Shown: positions 1 to 12,720, counted from the stretch's first letter. The stretch: DNA of 64,000 nucleotides from Megalonaias nervosa (GCA_016617855.1 JAECUM010003224.1:5001-69000), one strand, 5' to 3'. The notes: a model not told the origin generated them from the sequence alone. Numbers and translations are program-made.

Positions 1-57
1 TCAATATGAATTGGCAGGTTATTCAACAAAAAGACTGGATTATTCTTGTATTGTTAA

Positions 58-345
58 CATGCAAAGAGATGGTGATATGCTGTTTCTTTGAAAGTTACAT
101 TCAGAGAGGTAGTGATACGTTGTTTCTTGTATAGTTCGCATTCAAAGAGGTAGTGATATGCTGTCTTTTTGTATAGTTTGCATTCAAAGTGGTAGTGATA
201 CGCTGTTTTTCGTATAGTTTGCATTCAAAGAGTTGGTGATAAGCTGTTTCTTTTATAGTTACATTCAGAGAGGTAGTGATATGCTGTTTCATTTACAGTT
301 ACATTCAGAGAGGTAGTGATATGCTGTTTCATCTGCGTCTGAGAA
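58..345. repeat. 40-bp minisatellite, about 7 units
   Basis: About seven tandem copies of a 40-bp unit built on the phrase cattcagagaggtagtgat. The last two units are almost identical (identical decamers at 261 and 301), while earlier ones differ by a few substitutions. The short minus-strand reading frame across it is a by-product of the repeat and I do not call it a gene. Confidence 0.85.
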
Positions 346-405
346 ACTACACACATAATTGAAAGCAATATGAATCATCTGCCTTAATTACCGAAAGGCA
401 TATAA

Positions 406-408
<3 letters not shown>

Positions 409-445
<37 letters not shown>

Positions 446-690
446 TTTGAATTCTTAACTTAGCTTTAACAGGTTTTCAGTCACGTCGCAACGATATCTG
501 CAGTGTGACAGTTTATAGTGATGTCTAGCACTGGGGCATCATGCCGCAGACATGAAGCATGATGTCCCACCCAGTTATATTATCCTGACACCAGACCGAC
601 CAGTCCTAACACTAATCTCTTAATGCTGAGCGCCAAGCGAGGCATCTGCAAGTTCAGTTTTTGTAAGTCTTTGGTATGAACCATGTATGC
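409..690 (-). mobile_element. tRNA-derived SINE, family 1, 5'-truncated, copy 1
   Basis: On the minus strand this is the body and tail of the SINE seen more completely at 18089, 36424, 54107 and 61293. Shared phrases are gtttatagtgatgtctagc and ttaatgctgagcgcc. The GT tract at 409-444 is the (CA)n tail of the minus-strand element. The tRNA-like head with A and B boxes is missing: similarity ends near 690, just after the tttggtatga phrase that adjoins the head in other copies. Confidence 0.85.
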
Positions 691-1444
<754 letters not shown>

Positions 1445-1458
1445 GTATGTACGCTGCA

Positions 1459-1553
1459 TGATATACCACGAGATGTATAAATTTTTCATTAAAATGAACG
1501 AGGCTTGCCGAGTTTCCTTTTAATTAAAAATTTATACAATGAGTGGTATATCA
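1459..1553. mobile_element. 95-bp foldback (MITE-like) element
   Basis: The 28-bp left arm (1459-1486, beginning tgatataccacg) is nearly the reverse complement of the right arm (1526-1553, ending gtggtatatca). The inner sequence is also largely self-complementary around cgaggcttgccgag, so almost the whole 95 bp could fold into one hairpin. This fits a small foldback or MITE-type repeat, but no transposase is nearby and no clear target-site duplication was seen. Confidence 0.55.
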
Positions 1554-2069
1554 TTGATACAGAAAACATACTATACATATATTTTATTTACATAACATAC
1601 CAACACATATATTTGCCATTTGAATGGAGTTAGATTGACGAGAGGCAACTGTGTATTGACTGGGTGAATGAACTCACATCCTTGCCGAGTGTGTCCGCTA
1701 CAAAGTGTAGTTCTGTCTTTTTGTGACTATTCACAATCACCTTTTCATATTGATAAGTTGATTGTTTTCATTTTTGAATTTCTATTTTTATTCACATTGA
1801 TTAAATCAATGTAAGTTACACTTATGATTTATACATGAAAGATGGTTTTAATGAAGAAAGTAGAGCACTAGGCCTACAGACACATAGATTCTTGAATACT
1901 GAACGCTCATCAATGCATTGACGTATAAGCGCAAGGAAATTAGGGTGGAATAGAATCTAAGCGAAACGACAAACCAACTAGAGGTAACTAAAATATTTTA
2001 ATATATTTAAAGTTGATGTAAGTCATTATTTTGCTTTAATTAACATTACTACCGACCATAAAACTTTGT

Positions 2070-2093
2070 TTCTCTCTCTCTCTCTCTCTCTCT
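2070..2093. repeat. (TC)n microsatellite
   Basis: Twelve TC dinucleotides in a row in otherwise gene-free sequence. Confidence 0.95.
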
Positions 2094-2230
2094 TAATTTG
2101 ATCGGTTTGACGTAACTTTTTTCATCATTCATAGGTCCAGAGACATCGTCCTATCCTCGTATGACCCAAGCGAAAATAAGTCTACACTCATCTTTTCATG
2201 GATTTTCGCCCATATCGTGCTATCGTAGTC

Positions 2231-2232
<2 letters not shown>

Positions 2233-2295
<63 letters not shown>
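2233..2295. repeat. (GA)n microsatellite
   Basis: Uninterrupted GA repeat of about 31 units. A minus-strand reading frame through it is only a Ser-Leu repeat and is not a gene. Confidence 0.95.
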
Positions 2296-2296
<1 letters not shown>

Positions 2297-2299
<3 letters not shown>

Positions 2300-4401
2300 G
2301 GGGCGGCCTTTAGATATTTTCATATTTAATTAATAATAATCGATTTTTATAACCTTATAATAGGTTTAAAAAACAGCAACAGCATCAACAAAGCCTTAAA
2401 TACATTACATATGTGTGCCCTGTAACCAAGACATTTACCTTACTGTGTCGACCGGCAATTGCAACTTTGTATCATTGATAATATAAACACTTTAGATAGG
2501 TCCCAAGGGAAGTGTAAACATACCGTTATAAAGAAGGATATTGTAGGTTACTTGGTGCAATTTCATTTTCAATGTTTTTTATCCGGCCCAATTTCTTTTC
2601 CCCCCTCACTCCAGATTTCTGCATATAATATCCCTTGAGGATGAGAGGGGAAGGGGAAATGGAAAAAGAAAGGATTGCGATTAAATTGTGTACCATGTCA
2701 AATTCATTTAGAAAACGGGGATTATTATTACTTTTTATCGTTATTTTCATACGTCACTAATGATTAATGAGTGGAAATTCATCACTGATCTATAGGAATA
2801 GACCCAACAGCACACAGTACCAATAATGTTTATGTATGCGTATTATTGCGACATGGGCGGATCACAATTTGATATTCCAATAGTATTGTTATATCAAATT
2901 GCTTCATACCAACACTTTAAAAGCCATGTTATTTTTAAAGTAAATTGAAATTTACTAAGATCTACAGAATGTAAGAGTTACTTTCAACCGACAGTCAACA
3001 TATTGCACGAACTATCACTGCTTTCACAAGCGAAGAATTTAACTCTTAAATTGGCAACATATAGCAATTACTGTGCTGAGGTGTCTTTAACCCCAAAACA
3101 TACATACATGCGTATCACAGGCGAGATTCGTCCACATATGGCGGCATCCTATGCGTCCAAAAAGTCGACTGAGGCAAAAAGCTAGAAATTATAGACAGGT
3201 GCTCAAAAGCAAAACTTTGGTAAATACAAAGCTTCTACATATGCAACATTTAATAAAACCGGTTCATCACAAGCTTTTCGTTTTATTTTAATATGTGTAT
3301 TTTAGCTCCCATATATACACGTTTGTTAATCGAAAGCAAAAGAAAATTGGATCTAAAACGATTGTTGCAACAAGGAGGTCTTTAGATCGAAGGATTTGAC
3401 TGGCTTCCTCTTGTCAAATCAGTGCGAAATCGATGGTGGATAAAGCGATACTTTTATGGAGATTATTGTTGATCCCGAATTGGTTGCCTCAGACATTCCT
3501 GAAATAGTCCATATAGTCTAATTCATAATAATGTTCTTTGGTGACAAACCCAAAACAAATGTGTTTCCGGTCGGCCGACTGGAAACTCATATTTTTTTCG
3601 TTGCCGAGCCTAGCACTTTTTCTCCCGGGGTTAAAAAAGTCTCTTTGAGAAATTGATTTGTGCATCTAATTCAGCTAGTTCAGCTAATAATTTACCTACC
3701 CTAATTTTACAACCAGTGCAATAGGAAACAAATATTATTTTGGCTGGCCTAAACAACATAAGAAATAGCCATCCTATACCTAACCATGCCCAAGTTCTCA
3801 TCCCTCGTTACAATTATATCCATGTCCAAAACAGATTTAAAATGACAGAATGTGATTAGATAACGTTAAGACTGAACGATAGCTACATAAATGTGAAAAA
3901 CTGGAGAAGAGCCATACGTCACTGTCATAGCCAATTTCTTTGTGCGTATACATCCGAGAAAATAAGTCAACATAGATTGAGTTTTTAATAGCGCCTGACA
4001 TATAGGAAACCATAGTATGTATAAGATCGGCAGCAACCAATCGGTAATGCCATCTCTTGCTCACACAGTAAAATATATAAGTATATTTTTACTGAGAAAA
4101 ATGCGAGTTTTCAATTTTTTAGGAATGCATGAGCATCCTTTCTTGAAGATTCTGCAAGTACCTCTATATTACGTACATTGACTGTTTTATTTTAGGAAAT
4201 TAGTCATTGCCAGGCATGAAACCGCTTTTAAGAAATCGTTAATGTCATTCTTGATGTCACCTTGGAGACTAGACCTACATTAACTTTTCGTGAAAATCTT
4301 AGTGACTCTGACCTGATACATGAAGCGTATATTACAATTAATTCAAAACTTGTTTGTGTTTTTTGAGCGAAAATTATTGTTACTTACATTAGTTAGTATA
4401 A
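2297..4401. other. gene-free stretch with one short palindrome
   Basis: I find no recognisable protein or RNA gene. The short open frames at 2526-2750, 3003-3185 and 3837-4064 have no family features. The only structure noted is a 24-bp palindrome at 3563-3586 (gtttccggtcgg and its reverse complement, one mismatch). Confidence 0.5.
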
Positions 4402-4538
4402 CAAAGTTATTATGGGATCATTAACATTTAAAAGACATTACGGACCAAAGTTATTATGGGATAATTAACATTTAAAAGACATTACGGACCAAAGTTATTA
4501 TGGGATCATTAGCATTTAAAAGACATTACGGACCAAAG
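4402..4538. repeat. 44-bp tandem repeat, 3.1 units
   Basis: Three near-identical copies start at 4402, 4446 and 4490, each beginning caaagttattatggga and ending acattacggac. The copies differ at one or two positions, so the array is recent or homogenised. Confidence 0.95.
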
Positions 4539-4720
4539 TAGGTTCAGACCCAAACGTGTTTTTTTATGATAAATTAGGTCTCGTAGTCAAATAGGTACCG
4601 ATACCGTTTACATTGTGCAAGTTTGGTTCGTACCAAATTGTCATAAGTAATAGAACATCTACATACTTAAAACGGATAATTATCTAACACATGTAGTAAT
4701 ATGCATATATGTCCCACTAT

Positions 4721-5700
4721 CATCTTAAAGAAGCAATTATATTCACATGTCATCTTAAAGATGCAGTTAAATGAACATTTGTTCTATTATCATCTCAAAA
4801 TGCAATTATATGCTCATATGTTATATTGTCATCTAAAACATGCAGTTATATGTATTATATGTACATATATTCTACTGTCATCTTAAAGATGTAACTATAT
4901 GTACTGTATGTATATACTGTCATCTTAAAGATGTAATTATATGTACTATATGTATATACTGTCATCTTAAAGATGTAATTATATGTACTGTATGTATATA
5001 CTGTCATCTTAAAGATGTAATTATATGTACTGTATGTACATATATTCTACTGTCATCTTAAAGATGTAATTATATGTACTGTATGTACATATATTCTACT
5101 GTCATCTTAAAGATGTAATTATATGTACTGTATGTACATATATTCTACTGTCATCTTAAAGATGTAATTATATGTACTATATGTATATACTGTCATCCAA
5201 AAGATGTAATTATATGTACTGTATGTACATATATTCTACTGTCATCTTAAAGATGTAATTATATGTACTATATGTACATATATTCTACTGTCATCTTAAA
5301 GATGTAATTATATGTACTATATGTATATACTGTCATCTTAAAGATGTAATTATATGTACTGTATGTACATATATTCTACTGTCATCTTAAAGATGTAATT
5401 ATATGTACTGTATGTACATATATTCCACTGTCATCTTAAAGATGTAATTATATGTACTGTACGTATATACTGTCATCTTAAAGATGTAATTATATGTACT
5501 GTATGTACATATATTCTACTGTCATCTTAAAGATGTAATTATATGTACTGTATGTACATATATTCCACTGTCATCTTAAAGATGTAATTATATTCTCATA
5601 CGTTCTATTGTAATCTAAAACATGCAAATATATGCTCATATGTTCATAATACCATCTTAAACACGCAATGGTATGTATATGTTCTGGTATCATCTTAACG
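4721..5700. repeat. mixed 42/49-bp satellite with higher-order pattern
   Basis: About 16 good units plus degenerate ends. Each unit begins catcttaaagatg, itself a perfect inverted repeat (catctt-a-aagatg). Unit starts at 4879, 4921, 4963, 5005, 5054, 5103, 5152, 5194, 5243, 5292, 5334, 5383, 5432, 5474, 5523 and 5572 give lengths of 42 or 49 bp. From 5152 on, the order is 42-49-49 repeated three times, a 140-bp higher-order unit. The 49-bp form carries an extra segment containing attctac. Edges (4721-4878, 5580-5700) are diverged, as expected for an array homogenised from its centre. Confidence 0.9.
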
Positions 5701-6321
5701 CATCTTAGATGCTCATATTTTCTATTGTTAAACTAATCAATAAATTTTGTCAGGACCAGATTTCTTGTACTATCCTCGATCAAATTCCAGGATAGTCAAT
5801 GTTTTTGATATCGAATTTGCTTGCCTATCAAATTTGGTTTATACCTAAGAAAGGACCAGAATTAAGTCAGTGCGTTGTTATAAGCAAACGAGACCTATAT
5901 GTTCTTGATGCATTACTTGCATGCTTGTGAAATCGACAGGAGCTCAGAGTTAGGAAGCCAGGCATATATTGATACCCAAGTGAAGAATAGCAGTAAATGA
6001 ACAAATTAAACTAAGAACAACGTAAATCAAAATGACGATTTTTCTTACTTACGTTAATTTGTTTTCACATTTTTATCATTTAACGTCTGATTACCACTGA
6101 CAGCTTAAAACTGAATTTACATCTAACCAAGTTTGTTTGATGAATTACTAAAATTAAGATTAAGTGGCATACAGTTAATATAAGCTGCTTGGATACTTAA
6201 TGAAGGCATTTCAAAGTAGCATCCATCATATTCCTTTCTAGTGGGTTTTCGAAAACAGAAAATGAGGTTTAAATATTGAATTAGTACTTATATTTGCACG
6301 CATGCACCTGGTTAACATGGA
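5701..6321. other. no gene recognised
   Basis: AT-rich spacer between the satellite and the first LINE fragment. No domain, RNA gene or repeat was recognised. Confidence 0.4.
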
Positions 6322-7545
6322 TTAGTTTCTTAGCTCAAGGTCCATCATAAGGACAAAACGATTTGGACATATTTTAACTCGGAAATAAATCTTCGAGTGT
6401 GACCTTTTCCTAACACAAATGACTTGACCAGACCATCTGAGATGGGCTTTCAGCCGCAGTGCCTCAATGCTAGAAACACCGGCCCTAAGTTGAACATCGA
6501 CTTGCCATCGGATGTGCATGCTTGACCGTAGTGAGCGCACGTGAAACTTCTCGAGTTGCTTCACATGCCTGCGGTATACGGTCCAGGTTACACAGCCGTA
6601 GAGCAGGGAGGTGAGGTCGACATCTTTATAGACCTTTATTTTGGTGGGCATCAAAATATAATTTTGCTGCATGACTCTGACACAAAGCCTTTCTAGGGCT
6701 TTTCTTGCTTTCCTGATCCAAGCAGTATTTCACTGTCCAGAGACCCATCTGAAGACATTGTGCTTCCCAGGTATGTAAAGCTCTCCGCGTTCTCCAACTG
6801 TCTCCCTTCGATCTTGATGGTGGGTTTTGATAGGATTGTGTAAGGAGCTGGTTGAAGGAGCACCCCTATTTTATCCAGACCTATTGTCAGACCAAATAAC
6901 TTGGATGCCTCAGAGAACGTATTCACAATGGTGTGTAGGTGGTTTTCCTTGTGTGCTATAAGTGTTCAGTCTTCTACAAACAAAGCATCGAGAAGTATTT
7001 CAGTGTCTCTGTTCTTATAGAGAGCCAACGAAAGTCAAACAGAGATCCATTAGGGCGATACTTAATGTAGACTCCAAAGTCTAGGTCCTACACTGCATGG
7101 AGTAGGACTTGAGTGAAGAAGAGGTTGAACAGCACAGGCGCGAGCACACAGCCCTATTCCACTCCGGTCCAGACGCCAAGGTGCTCTGAGTACTTCCCGA
7201 TGGCCAAGACCTCTCCTGTCATGTCGTCATGGAACAACTGTATAAGGTTGTGAACTTTCTGGGGCAGCCATGTTTTTCCACGAACAAACCACATGGCTTC
7301 TCTATTTACAGAGACGAAAGCCTTGGTGAGGTCGATGAACACTGTATAGATATCATTGTGTTGTTCTTATTTCTTCTGTATTTGCTTCACAGTGAAGATC
7401 ATGTCGATTGAGCTGCGACCTAGACGGAATCCATACTGTGATTCAGGTAGCACTTCCTCTGAGATGATTGCGACAAGTCAGCAGAGGATTACCTTAAGAC
7501 AACTGTTAAATTCTGCTTGTTACGGTATATACCGATATAGCTAGA
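6322..7545 (-). pseudogene. decayed LINE reverse transcriptase (minus strand)
   Basis: Minus-strand fragments in order give the middle and C-terminal part of a non-LTR retrotransposon RT. The first (7342-7154) contains FIDLTKAFVSVNREAMW, the catalytic palm-A region, followed by FHDDMTGEVL and an expected G-V-K-Q-G-like segment that is broken by a stop. The second (6926-6693) contains FSEASKLFGLTI and YLGSTMSSDGSL. The third (6672-6322) contains SLLYGCVTWTVYRRH, FHVRSLRS and LRWSGQVI, the usual C-terminal region. The F/Y-A-D-D box is in the damaged stretch near 6960 and is not intact. Frameshifts and stops separate the blocks, so the copy is dead. The 5' RT region begins near 7545, where it meets an oppositely oriented relative. 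It is plainly related to the 7546-8949 copy but not a close duplicate. Confidence 0.85.
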
Positions 7546-8949
7546 AACGACTCAAGCGCTTCTACGATGTTCAGAGAGTTGTCTACGGCCCCTAGTCCAC
7601 TGGGTCTTCTCCCCATCTCAGTGCAGATAGGACAACACTGCTTACTGACAAGGCCCAGATCCTGAGCGATGGGCCGAATATTTCAGTGCTGTCCTTAACT
7701 GTTCATCATCTATCCAAGACGAAGTCATATAACGCTTGCCTCAAATGGAAACTAATGCTGAGCTGGACACTCCATCCAGTGTGCAAGATGTTAAGGAAGC
7801 CGTCAGTTAGCTGTCCTGCAGAAAAGCCCCGGGATCAGAAAGCCATGCATGCCGAGGTGTGCAAAACGGGGGAAGGGGGCTATACTGCTGAAGAAGCTCG
7901 CAGACCTTTTCCAAGCAATATGGAATGAGTGGTCCCACAATAAATTAAAGCTGCCTCTATAGTCCACCTCTGCCAGCAAAAGGGCAACTGTCAATGCACA
8001 GAGGAATCTCCCTCCTGTCAATTGCTGGCAAGACACTTTCTCGCGTCCTGCTCAGTCGCTTCATTCACCATATTGGGCAGGGTCTACTCCCAGAAAACCA
8101 ATGTGGTTTCTGCGTAGGCCAAGGAACAGTCGACATGATATTTGTTGCACAACAACTCCAGGAGAAATGCCAGGATCAACACATAGATCTCTTAACAACC
8201 TTTCTTAACCTAACCAACGCGTTTGACACAGTCAGCAGAGATGGACTTTGGAAGATCGTTGCAAAACTCGACTGCCCGAATAAGTCCATGACATTCCTTC
8301 GCCAGTTCCACAACGGCATGATGACCCACATAATGGATGACAGCGAACCATCAGATGCCTTCCAAGTCACAAATAGCGTTAAACAAGGTTGCATTCTGGC
8401 CCACGTACTCTTCAACATGATGTTCATTGTCAACCTCACAAATGCGCTTCAAAACTGTGATAAGGGCGTCTATGTCAGATACCGGACTGATGGGACGCTG
8501 TGCAGCAAGCATTCACGAAGGTGAAGGAAACTGTCATTAGGAATTTCCTCTTTGCTCACGACTGCTCTCTCAATGCTAGTTCAGAGCAAGACAGGCAGAC
8601 CATCATGGCTGAGGTATGCGACAACTAGCGCCTCACGAGCAGCACCAAATGGACTGAAGTCATGTACCAGACTGCTTTTGATAAGCTATGTTGTAAACCG
8701 AGCGTCACATAGAAGGGTCAGAAACTCCAGGCGGTCGATAGCTTCACGTATCTGAGCAGTAATCTCAGGAATAGTCAACTTGACACTGAGGTCAACAGTA
8801 GTATTGTCCAAGCCAGCTCATCCTTCGGGAGACCACGCGGGAATGTGTATGGTGGCAGAGGAATCAGCCTTACCACCAAGCTGAAAGTGCAGCGTGTTGC
8901 AGTGCTTACCACCGTCTTGTATGCCAGTGCGACGTGGACTGTCTATAAA
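7546..8949 (+). pseudogene. decayed LINE reverse transcriptase (plus strand)
   Basis: Conceptual blocks follow one another across several frames. A pre-RT region at about 7560-7730 (FYDVQRVVYGP, then LLTDKAQILS) is followed near 7770-7940 by a K-A-P-G-like segment and LLKKLADLFQAIWNEW, read in mixed frames. The long block 7994-8524 contains RGISLLSIAGKTLSRVLL, LPENQCGFCVGQGTVDMIF, TNAFDTVSRDGLWKI, VKQGCILAHVLFNMMF and YRTDGTL. The expected active-site box is represented by NFLFAHDCSLNA around 8546 (FAHD for FADD). The C-terminal block GRGISLTTKLKVQRVAVL and YASATWTVYK ends at 8949, where a TA/GA tract cuts it off. No endonuclease domain was seen. Stops, frameshifts and the altered active-site box make it inactive. 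The clade is not fixed by inspection. Confidence 0.85.
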
Positions 8950-8956
8950 AGATATT

Positions 8957-8957
<1 letters not shown>

Positions 8958-9045
<88 letters not shown>
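8958..9045. repeat. (TA)n(GA)n compound microsatellite
   Basis: TA repeats to about 9014, then GA repeats to 9045. It abuts the broken end of the plus-strand LINE. The overlapping open frames on both strands are repeat artefacts. Confidence 0.95.
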
Positions 9046-9050
<5 letters not shown>

Positions 9051-9230
9051 AATATGTGCACGTGCGACACACAGAAAACATGCATACATTCCAAGATTTG
9101 TGACACGCATAATCACATAATGCATACATAGAGACGAAGATTTGTTACATATGCACTGTAACACTGAATACATACATGCATACGAAGATTTACAACATGT
9201 TCACGTGTGACACACAGTATACATACAAAG
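9046..9230. repeat. diverged ~46-bp tandem repeat, 4 units
   Basis: Four loose copies begin (a)agattt near 9045, 9092, 9137 and 9184, each with an acac-rich middle and a catacat-like end. The unit length varies by several bases. Confidence 0.6.
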
Positions 9231-10554
9231 AGTTAGTATGATGTCTCATAAAAATGAAACTAAAGTTTTACTCAAATGCCACACCAGACTTTAGGCCTTT
9301 AAGCCAACTATGGCATCAGATTTTCATGTTTATTGTCTTGTAGTACATGACTTTTAAAGTTTTATAAAGAATGACGTCCTTCGGACCTAATACCTTTTCA
9401 AAATTATGCTTATAATGCACTATACGTATGCATGTAATAATCATTATCTGTATTAAATGTGTAAACCCTTTGCTTTTATCTTAATATCGAATCATTAATG
9501 GTGTTCTGGAGTTTAATCTAGCAAGGAGCCAAACTTAACAAGGTCCAGAACATGCTAAAAACCTTCGCCTCATTTTTGAATCAATATCTGAAATCTTTCT
9601 TAACTACGCCTACACTGCAGTCAAAGGTCTCAGAAGATCAGACAGCAAATCACCTAACTGATACTCAAGAATATCACTAATTTTAAATATCGACTGAGAT
9701 CTTATAGATGTTAGCTTTAGTACCATGTTGAATCAATATTTATTAAATAACATAGAACATAACGCGGAATGAAGCTTAATCAGTCAGATGCCGTATCACC
9801 TGACTAATATGTAAGAATGTCTATCATTATCGACATATTTGATATATTTTATGCCATATTATTCACTTTCAGTTAGGAACTTACCAATGTTTCAAGGACC
9901 AAATGATTAAAACCGGTACAAGCTAACTGATTAAAAACTACAATTAGGAAAACTTAGCATCAGTGATAACATCTCTTTAGTATTCTCTGCCACAATCGTT
10001 AGAGTTTCAAGAGAGAAGTATCGTGTCGTGACACCATCATTGCCTAAAGATGAAATATTCTGACAATTTTGGCAGTGCTTTTCTGAGACGTTCTAATTAG
10101 TATAGTTAGTTTCCTGGATGCATAAGATCATGTTATAAAACGATCGGCGGTATCATGGTCTTGTTTTGCAACAATTCGGATTATCGGAATGCCCGAGAGA
10201 TACAGAGATAGACACAAATACGCGTAAGAGAAATACCCATACTCAGACTCACCTATTATAAGGTCTAATAACACAGAACGAAAAAACATAGAGATTTACA
10301 ATCGTAATTCGGTAGTAACTGAATATCCAAACTGAATGAATTTGCAATAAAATAAATAATATAGGCTCTTAAGTCAATACCGAATATGAATTTAATTTGA
10401 TTTTTGAAACTTAAAGTGTGTTAGGGAATCTTTTGACCCATATATTGGCCAATCATTGGAAAAATCCAAGTGGAAGTTAAAGATTGTTTCGCTATTTGAT
10501 GCACAATGTTTTACGTATGCCTTTGCTCGACATCGGAAATTATGTCAAAGTAAT
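9231..10554. other. no gene recognised
   Basis: AT-rich sequence without a recognisable domain or RNA gene. No open frame of useful length. Confidence 0.4.
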
Positions 10555-10560
10555 ACGAAG

Positions 10561-10735
10561 ACATTGGAAAAATTATGACAGATTAGCTACTACAGAGACG
10601 TTGCAAATTTTGGCATATTAGTTAATACGAAGAAGCCTCAAATTATGACAGATTAGTTAGTACAGAAACATTGCAAATTATGACAGATTAGTTACTACGG
10701 CGACGTTACCAATTATGGCAGATCACTGTACTCCC
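10561..10735. repeat. diverged ~36-bp tandem repeat, about 5 units
   Basis: Units contain aaattatgacagattagtta followed by a tacnganga-type segment and cattg or cgttg. Copies differ by 10-20% by eye and the last one is partial. Confidence 0.75.
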
Positions 10736-10949
10736 TATGCTCAAGAAAGCGAAGAAAATGAGAACAGTAATTTCAGTTAATTAGTGAATCATATTATATT
10801 ATTTGTTGTGATCAAACTATACTAATTTTTACTTGTAGTCTTGCCCTACTTTCTCATTTAAGGAATAAGACACAAGGAACTATTCAGTCACTCTGATAAT
10901 GAATCAAGTTCAAACAATATTGAACCACAAAGGTTCCGACTAAAGACTA

Positions 10950-12720
10950 AAAGACATATGCTCACCAACCTGGTAGAACTCCAGCCTTGGAAAGACTCCA
11001 GTCAGCCGTGAAAAATGACCTCATTGCAAAGAGTGAACGCCAATAAAAAGTCAGAATCTGCACAAAGGCAATCTGTAAAATACAGCGGAAAAGAAGTGAT
11101 ATTTTCATCGGACCGGCCCACAATGGGTCCTGCAGCACGTTCATTAACGAAACTGACTACATGTCTGAAACCAAAAGACATTTATCTGACGCGAGTTTTT
11201 GCAGAAGACGTGGCGAATAAGAAACTCTAAAATCGTGTATCAGAAAAAGAAAGATATGCACAGTGCAGGCCATATTGACGGGAAATTATAATGGCATGCC
11301 TCTGTCTTGCTGGTCCTAGGTCAAGAATGTTATATTTATTCTCGAAAACCCACAAAGATAGGAACACAGAAAGGTCAATCATTTCCGGTAACAATCACAC
11401 AGTAGAAGAACAATCAGAATTTCTTAAAAATTATCTTCGACCTCTCGTGGCAAAATACAATCTTCCCTCCACGATACCATCGACTACCTCAATAAAACAT
11501 CAGAAACTAATATTCCCGGAAACTGTATCCAAGTAACTACGGATGTCTGCTATCGTTGTAACAACAAGTCCTCATGACGAGCGAGCTCAAGATTCCAAGG
11601 AAACGTGGAATAGTTGCTCCGATTATTTTGCCTCCAAATGAATATTTCGTCAGGCTTTCAACAATCACATTTCCTAAGAACTAATGTAACTGCAATCGCC
11701 ACAAAAACTGTACCAATATGTACCAACAGTTTAGTGGGGAGTCTCAAATAAAGCATTCACTATTAGGAATCCTATAGACCTTTAAGCTGGTGTAGATTCA
11801 TTGCTGACTTTGAATAAAATTGGGTTTAATCAGAAGATAAATTTAAATACTCCTTCACAATAATTACTATTTCAACCAAACTATTAAATTCACATCAGAA
11901 TCGTTATAAAGATAAATTATTTTCTTTGATACCCTATCCGCCCTCCGTGACGAAAAGATAAAACCTATATCAACTGCCACATCTATGGCATAATTAAGAT
12001 TCCTACTACGCCATTTTCGTTCAAGTCAAACACATCTTCTCTGACCCCAATAGTTTTGAGAAAAGAGTCGGAGAACTCGATTGGTACCTTAGAAGGTGAA
12101 GATACACGAGGACAAATGTTAACAAGGGTCCTCGACAGAAACACTCTCCTATGGTACAAAACCAAATCAGCCAATACACTTATCCCCTTCGTGGTAACAT
12201 ATAACCTGTTCATCCTTGGCTAGAACAAATCAATCTTTAGACAGTCTTAATTGGATGTTCAAGGAGGTACCAATGGTTGTGTACCGTTTATCAAATAATA
12301 GTTTTTATCGACTGATAGGATCCAAAATTATTCCAGGTGGTACTGTACCTCGGAAATAGACACATGTAACCTATAACCACAAACGTTGTTTATGTGCTTC
12401 ACACTAACACTTAAAGAAGTTTGATAACAGAAGTAATTTGCAACATCAAATAAAATGTAGCAAAAATGTCATCTATCTCCTGAAATGTACAAACTGTGAC
12501 GTTCATTGTGTGTGCGAAACTGATGACTTGAGGAAAAAGATCATCAACTACAGAAACTACATCAGCAGTACAATTAATGCAAGGCTCGAAAACCACTACC
12601 ACTGAACAGGGAATTCTGTGTAATCCCTTGAGATGCCAGATGCTGAATCAGTCCTGTGTTGGAAAGACCTGCAACAAACACCCAAGGAGAAATATTGACT
12701 TATACAGTTGATAACTCGTA
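10950..12720 (+). pseudogene. Penelope-like element: RT and GIY-YIG endonuclease remnants
   Basis: Plus-strand fragments match the layout of Penelope-like retroelements. At about 11130-11200 one frame reads INETDYMSETKRHLSDASF, typical of the segment before the RT core. At 11291-11536 the RT fingers region appears as FSKTHKDRNTERSIISGNN followed by EFLKNYLRPLVAKY. A shifted frame then gives IDYLNKTSETNIPGNC and VTTDV, where an intact element has a T-M-D-V-S-S-L-Y-T-N-I-like palm motif. Near 12080-12220 a block ends FVVTYNL. At 12457-12600 the C-terminal GIY-YIG-type nuclease remnant reads NVIYLLKCTNCDVHCVCET then LRKKIINYRNYI, with the CxxC pair intact but the usual Y-V-G altered to C-V-C. 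Many stops and frameshifts separate the blocks, so it is a molecular fossil. No terminal repeats were seen. The element boundaries are approximate. Confidence 0.8.
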
